Position numbers and translations under genes: made by a program
Part shown: positions 58,467 through 64,000 of the stretch, one piece after another
How positions within the stretch are numbered: position 1 is the first letter of the stretch
Layout: every line of letters starts with the position of its first letter
Notes under the pieces: generated by a model
What the model saw: the letters and a program-made list of their open reading frames with translations, nothing else
What the model was told of the DNA's origin: nothing
Database searches by the model: none
Assembly (NCBI RefSeq): GCF_019320115.1
Contig: NC_089581.1
Span: forward strand, 7,565,707-7,629,706
DNA: 64,000 bases
Direction: 5' to 3'
Source: Miscanthus floridulus
Taxonomy: Eukaryota; Streptophyta; Magnoliopsida; Poales; Poaceae

Positions 58467-61400
58467 ATGTCTCACGGGGATAGACCTTCTTCTATCTTTG
58501 AGGGAGATGACTTTCCTTATTGGAAAATTCACATGGAGGCGTATCTAGAGGCTCTAGATGTTGGTATACTTAGAGCCACCTCATAAGGCTTCCCAAAACC
58601 TTGGGATGCTACTAACCTATAAGGCGATGAGGTGAATTATGAGAAATGGAATGCAAAGGCTCGAAACACCATCTTTAGAGGCCTTTGTAAAGATATGTTC
58701 AATCGGGTGAGAAACCATAAAGGCACCCATGCATTATGGTCGGACGTTTGTGCGCTCCATGAGGAAACTAAGAGTGAGCGTGAGGAATGCTATCATCTTG
58801 TCATGAAAAAGCTCAACTCTTTTGAAATGCTTTCTAAAGAATGTGCTAATGAAATATATTCACGTTTGAATGTTCTTGTAGAGGAAGTCAATGGGCTTGG
58901 ACTCACTCGAATGCAACCATCCGATGTTGTAAGAAAGATCTTGAGTGTCCTCCCCATTGACAAATATGGGCATATTGTGATCGTGCTACATCAAGGTGAT
59001 CTTTCCACCGCTACACCGACACAAATCTTGAGAAATTTCAATGCTCATGAGATGTACATGTACATCACACCACAAGATGGCTCATCCTCTACAAAGAAGA
59101 AAGAAAAAGATTTAGCATTCAAGGCTAGCCAAGAGAAGGGCAAAGCAAGACTTGAGTATGAGAGCTCAAGTAATAATGAAGTTGATGATGAAAGTCTTGC
59201 TCTCATGGTGAAGAAAACCACTAAGATGCTAAAGAAGCTCAACAAGAGTGGCATCAAGTTTGATGGCAAGAAGAAGAAGTTCTTCACTAGTTCTAGAAGG
59301 AAACCAATCTCCAAAATAGATTGCTACAATTGTGGCGAACTTGGTCATCTAGCTCATCAATGCACAAAGCTCAAGAAAGACAAGTTCAAGAACAAGAACA
59401 AGGACAAGAAAGATGACTCAAGCAATGAAGATGAAGATGAGAAAAAAAGAACAAGCCATACAAGAAGAGAGATGGCAAAAAGAAGGACTTCCACAAGAAG
59501 AAGAAGAGTGGAAAGGCTTACATCGTTGGTGATTGGCTCATGGACATTGATTCATCTAGTGGATCATTCAATGATGATAGTGACAATGAGAAGGTGGCCA
59601 CCATTGCTATTGACTCATCATCTTCACCGTCACTTACTTATGATGATCTTGCTAAATTATTAAAGAAATACACTAAGATCATTATAAAGACTAGAGCTAA
59701 AAATAAAAATTAAGAATGATTCTCTTTTAGCTAAATGTGAGATAGCCGAAAAGGTTAGTGTTGAGCTTAGAGAAGCAAATTATGCTATGTCATCTAAACT
59801 CAAAGAGCTCAAATCTTCTAAGAAAGAGCTTAAAGATAAACATGATAAACTTGAGTGGGTGCACAAAGAGCTCATCACTAGCCATAACAAGCTAAAAGAT
59901 GAATATACTACTCTCAAGATTAATCATGATAATCTTGTTATTGTTCAAGAATTTTTACCCAATGAGCCACATGATGCTACTAACAATGTTGTTAAGATTG
60001 ATATAGCTACATCATGTGATGATTTGATTGATGAGAGCATTGAGCAAGGATCTAATGGTAAAGGCAAGCAAGTGGTTGAGTGCAATGACTATGATGAGTA
60101 TGTCAAGCTTAAGCATGACAATGAAAAGCTAAAGAAAGAGTTTGAAGAGTTCAAAATCCACAACACCATTATGCTAGAAACTCTTGATCATAATGGTAAC
60201 TTGATTCTTAAGAATGAGAAGCTAAAAGAAGAAAGCAAGAAACTCAAGGAAGAGAGAAACAATGTTGCACTCAAGGAAGATAAAAGTAGTGATGCACTCA
60301 AGGAAGAGAACAAGAAGCTCAAGTTGGAAAAAAAACATCTCAAGATTGGATTGAGCAAGTTCACTAGAGGCAAGTATCTTCAAAGTGAGCTTCTAATGAA
60401 CACTGTCATGAAGATGGATAGAAGTGGCATTGGGTACATGGCAAATAAAGAGAAGAAGGCTCAAGCTCAACAACAACAATCAAAGCCAAAGCCAAAGCCA
60501 AAGAGATGTTTTGAGTGTAGATAAGAAGGCCACTTTGCTCATGAGTGCCAAACTCCACCACCATAACCCTTGCCCAAGCATGCTAGACCCTTTGCCTTCA
60601 ATGCTCACTACATGCTTAGAAATGATTCTAGTGGAAAGATGAAAGTGATGTTCTTAGGTCCTCCCAATAAGAATAGGCCTAAAAAATTTGGGTTGCAAAG
60701 TCACTTATTGAGAAGGTAAAGGGTCCTCAACAAGTTTGGGTTCCTAAAGCTTGATCTCTTGTGTATAGGTGAACTACAAGACCGGTGGAAGTCATTAGGT
60801 TATTGATAGTGGTTGCACACAACATATGACCTGTGATCGTCGTATATTCACCTCACTAGATGAAGAAGTAGATGAACAAAAAAGAATCATATTTGGGGAT
60901 AATTCAAAGGGCAAGGTCAAAGGATTGGGCAAAGTGGCAATATCAAATGATCATTCCATCTCAAATATGCTATATGTTGCTTCATTGAGTTTCAACTTGC
61001 TATTCGTTGGACAGTTGTGTGATCTTGGCTTTCAATGCTTGTTTACCGAGAAGGAGGTTGTTGCATCTAAGAAGGATGATGGTCATGTGATATTCAAAGG
61101 ATTTAGATACAACAACCTATATCTAGTGGACTTTACCTTTGAAGATGCAAACTTGAAGACATGCCTATTCACTAAAACAACACTTGGGTGCCTATGGCAT
61201 AGAAGACTTGCTTATGTTGGGATGAGCTCACTCAAGAAGCTTATGAAGAATGATTTGGTGAGAGGGTTAAAGGATGTGAAGTTTGAGAAAGACAAGCTTT
61301 GTAGTGCATGTCAAGCCGGCAAGCAAGTTATAAATACCCATCTAACAAAAGCTTTCATGTCAACTGCAAGAGTGCTAGAACTCATTCACATGGATTTATT

Positions 61401-63995
61401 TAGACCAACAACATACAAGAGTTTGGGATGAAATCTTTATTGTCTTGTGATTATTGATGATTATTCAAGGTATACATGGGTATTCTTCCTTCATGATAAA
61501 TTCAAAGTTGCATCTTGCTTCAAGAAGTTTGCCAAGAGAGCACAAAATAAATTTGAAGTGAAGCTCAAGAAGATAAGAAGTGACATTGGGAAAGAATTTG
61601 ACAACACAAACATAGAAGCTTATTGTGATGAAGTTAGAATCAAACATGAAGTCTTCACAACATATACTCCTCAACAAAATAGTGTAGTTGAAAGGAAGAA
61701 CCGGACATTGATCACCCTTGCAAGAACAATCCTTTATGAGTACAACACCCCCGAAGCTCTATAGGCAGAAGCAATCAACATCGCATGCTATGCATCCAAC
61801 CGCCTATTCCTTCAAAGTTCCTTGGCAAGACACCTTATGAGTTGCTCAATGGGAAGAAGCCAGACGTCTCCTTCTTTAGGGTATTTGGTTGCGAATGCTA
61901 TATCTAAAAGAAGCGGCAACACCTAGGAAAGTTTCAAAGACGTTGTAATATTGGCTTTCTTGTTGGTTACTCATCAAAGTCCAAAGCACATAAAGTATTT
62001 AATCATGCCACCGACTTGGTTGAAGAAACATATGATATGGAATTTGATGAATCTAACAGCTCTCAAGTAGCACATGAGAATCTTGATGATGTAGGTGATG
62101 AACCATTGAGGGAGGCTATGAAGAACATTTTGGTTGGAGACATCAAGCCTAAAGATGATGAAGATAATGTATAAGTGATTGATCCACCTTCTTCAGCAAG
62201 TGTGCCACAAGATGGTGAAAAGGATAGGAGAGTAGAAAATAAAGACACTCATGTCTCCCATGAACAAATGGTGGCACAAGCACAAGATGTTGATGCTCTA
62301 CAACCTCCCCCTCAAGTGGTCCATAGAAGAAATACACCTCTACTTCAAGATCATCCACAAGATCTCATCATAGAGAGTCCATCAAAGGGTGTAATGACCC
62401 GATCTCAAAAACTTGCTTCATTTATTACTCATCACTTTTTTGTCTCTTGCTTTGAGCCTACTAAGGTAGAAGAAGCTCTTCAACATCCGGATTGGATAAA
62501 TGCCATGCATGAAGAGTTGAACAACTTCACCCGCAATGAAGTTTAGACTCTTGAAGAGCGGCCAAAAGGTGTAAGAGTTATTGGAACAAAGTGGGTGTTC
62601 TGAAACAAGCAAGATGATCAAGGTGTTGTTGTGAGAAACAAGGCAAGACTAGTTGCAAAGGGGTTCTCTCAAGTTGAAGGTTTGGATTTTGAAGAGACCT
62701 TTGCATCGGTTGCAAGATTAGAAGCTATCTGTATCCTCCTTGCATATGCATCACATCATGATTTAAAACTTTATCAAATGGATGTGAAAAGTGCATTTTT
62801 AAATGGCTTTATTAATGAACTAGTCTATATTGATCAACCTCCCAGGTTTGAAGACCCTAGATATCCTAATCATATTTATAGGTTGTCCAAGGCACTATAT
62901 GGGCTTAAGCGAGCACCAAGAGCTTGGTATGAGCGCCTTTGGGACTTCCTCATTGAGAAAGGCTTCACTATTGGGAAGGTCAACACCACACTATTCACCA
63001 AGAAGCTTGATGGGCATATCTTCATTTGTCAATTGTATGTTGATGATATCATCTTTGGATCATCAAATGAAGATTCATGCAAAGAATTTGGTGAATTGAC
63101 GTCAAAGGAGTTCGAGATGTCAATGATTTAAGAGCTTACATTCTTTCTTGGTTTTCAAGTCAAGCAAATGAGAGAAGGGATTTTCATCTCTCAAGAGAAA
63201 TATACTAATGATCTTCTCAAGAGATTCAAGATGGATGAATGTAAGCCAATCAAGACTCCAATGCCAACCAATGGACATCTCGACCTAGATGAGGGAGGTA
63301 ACCCGGTTGATTAAACTCTCTACCGCTTTATGATTGGTAGCTTGTTGTATTTGACCGTATCTAGGCCCAACATCATGTTTAGTGTGTGTATGTGTGCTAG
63401 GTTTTAAGCTAATCCCAAAGAAACTCATTTAATTGCCGTAAAAAGAATCCTTACGTATCTTAAGCACACACCAAGCATTGGTCTTTGGTATCTCAAAGGA
63501 GCTATATTTGAATTAGTTGGCTATTCCGATTCGGATTATACAGGTTGCAAAGTTGATAGAAAGAGCACATCTGGAGGGTGCCATTTGCTTGGTAGATCAC
63601 TTGTGTCTTGGTCCTTCAAGAAGCAAAATAGTGTGGCTTTATCCACCGCCAAAGCAGAATACATTGCCACGGGTGCTTATTGTGCACAAATACTTTATAT
63701 GAAACAAACTTTACTAAACTATGGTGTAGTTCTAGATAAAGTACCTCTTTTGTGTGATAATAAAAGTACAGTAAAACTTGCAAATAATCTGGTTCAACAC
63801 TCTCGCACCAAGCATATACATATCCGCCATCACTTTCTTAGAGATCATGTTACTAAAAATGATATATCACTAGAAGGTGTAAGGACCGAGGATCAATTGA
63901 CGGATATCTTCACTAAACCGCTAGATGAGGCAATATTTTGTAGATTGTGGAATAAGCTCAATGTGCTTGATTTTAGTAACTTCACTAAAAATTAA
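58467..63995 (+). pseudogene. gag-pol of Copia-type element B, multiply broken
   Basis: Gag starts at 58467 (MSHGDRPSSIFEGDD) but meets a stop at 58584. It continues with a zinc knuckle CYNCGELGHLAHQC (59322) and a long coiled-coil region with a frameshift near 59450. A second knuckle is cut by a stop at 60521. In the same order as Copia pol follow protease (DSG, about 60804), integrase (zinc-binding part about 61190-61315, then DDYSRYTWVF), reverse transcriptase (MDVKSAFLNG about 62779, YVDD about 63038) and RNase H (DSDYTG, AEYIA). Integrase before reverse transcriptase shows it is Copia, not Gypsy. Further stops lie near 61430, 61763, 62545, 62600, 63130, 63313 and 63406. The 3' LTR is beyond the window. 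Confidence 0.9.
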
Positions 63996-64000
63996 ACTTG

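Overview
The window is nuclear DNA from a grass, most likely a panicoid such as sorghum, sugarcane, Miscanthus or a relative; the tribe is an inference. The signs are GC-rich first exons, introns full of Stowaway-type and other MITEs, a tRNA-derived SINE, Copia LTR elements with GC-rich CCGGACGC-like words, a Helitron end and a CACTA end. There are no operons, CRISPR arrays, prophages or bacterial features. I found no convincing undescribed system; the notable items are transposon-gene interactions, decayed genes and a few uncharacterised small proteins.

Layout. 1-1605 (minus): 5' part of a SEC12-like/PHF1-type WD40 gene running off the left edge. 2.0-3.8 kb: T-rich and degenerate tandem repeats. 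5.1-6.4 kb (plus): PDCD5-like gene whose C-terminal exons are missing or degenerate, with a SINE just downstream. 8.1-8.5 kb: DUF1618-like remnant. 8566-12811 (minus): complete nine-exon Obg-type GTPase gene, 499 codons. 14.1-19.0 kb: transposon-derived DNA with a near-perfect 488-490 bp tandem duplication. 19271-20017 (minus): two-exon RTE1/TMEM222-family membrane protein. 22747-23079 (plus): uncharacterised 110-residue protein. 25576-25842 (minus): small predicted secreted peptide. 26-30.4 kb: the upstream region of that peptide gene and a diverged second copy, separated by a CAACAT-rich element and a solo LTR.

30917-33301 (minus): GTD-binding (DUF593, myosin-binding/FLOURY1-like) gene with a 115 bp MITE inside its last exon that shifts the frame. 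35053-40377 (minus): complete seven-exon TPX2/WVD2-like microtubule-protein gene, 368 codons, with a hAT-like element flanked by 8 bp duplications in one intron. 41-46.5 kb: nested MITEs, a Harbinger-like element and unassigned repeat. 46.5-53 kb: CACTA end, tRNA-like relics, a polyol-transporter first-exon fragment, an unidentified exon pair, a Helitron 3' end, then AT-rich repeats. 53.2-53.6 kb: promoter-like sequence cut by LTR element A (53623). Element A is interrupted at 56794 by a second Copia element, B, whose gag-pol runs to the right edge with many stops.

The recognised host genes have unrelated housekeeping roles: ER export, plastid ribosome-linked GTPase, membrane protein, myosin receptor and microtubule binding. 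They look like a normal syntenic grass gene series spread apart by transposons. Exon borders were assigned by reading GT/AG sites and checking codon phase by hand.
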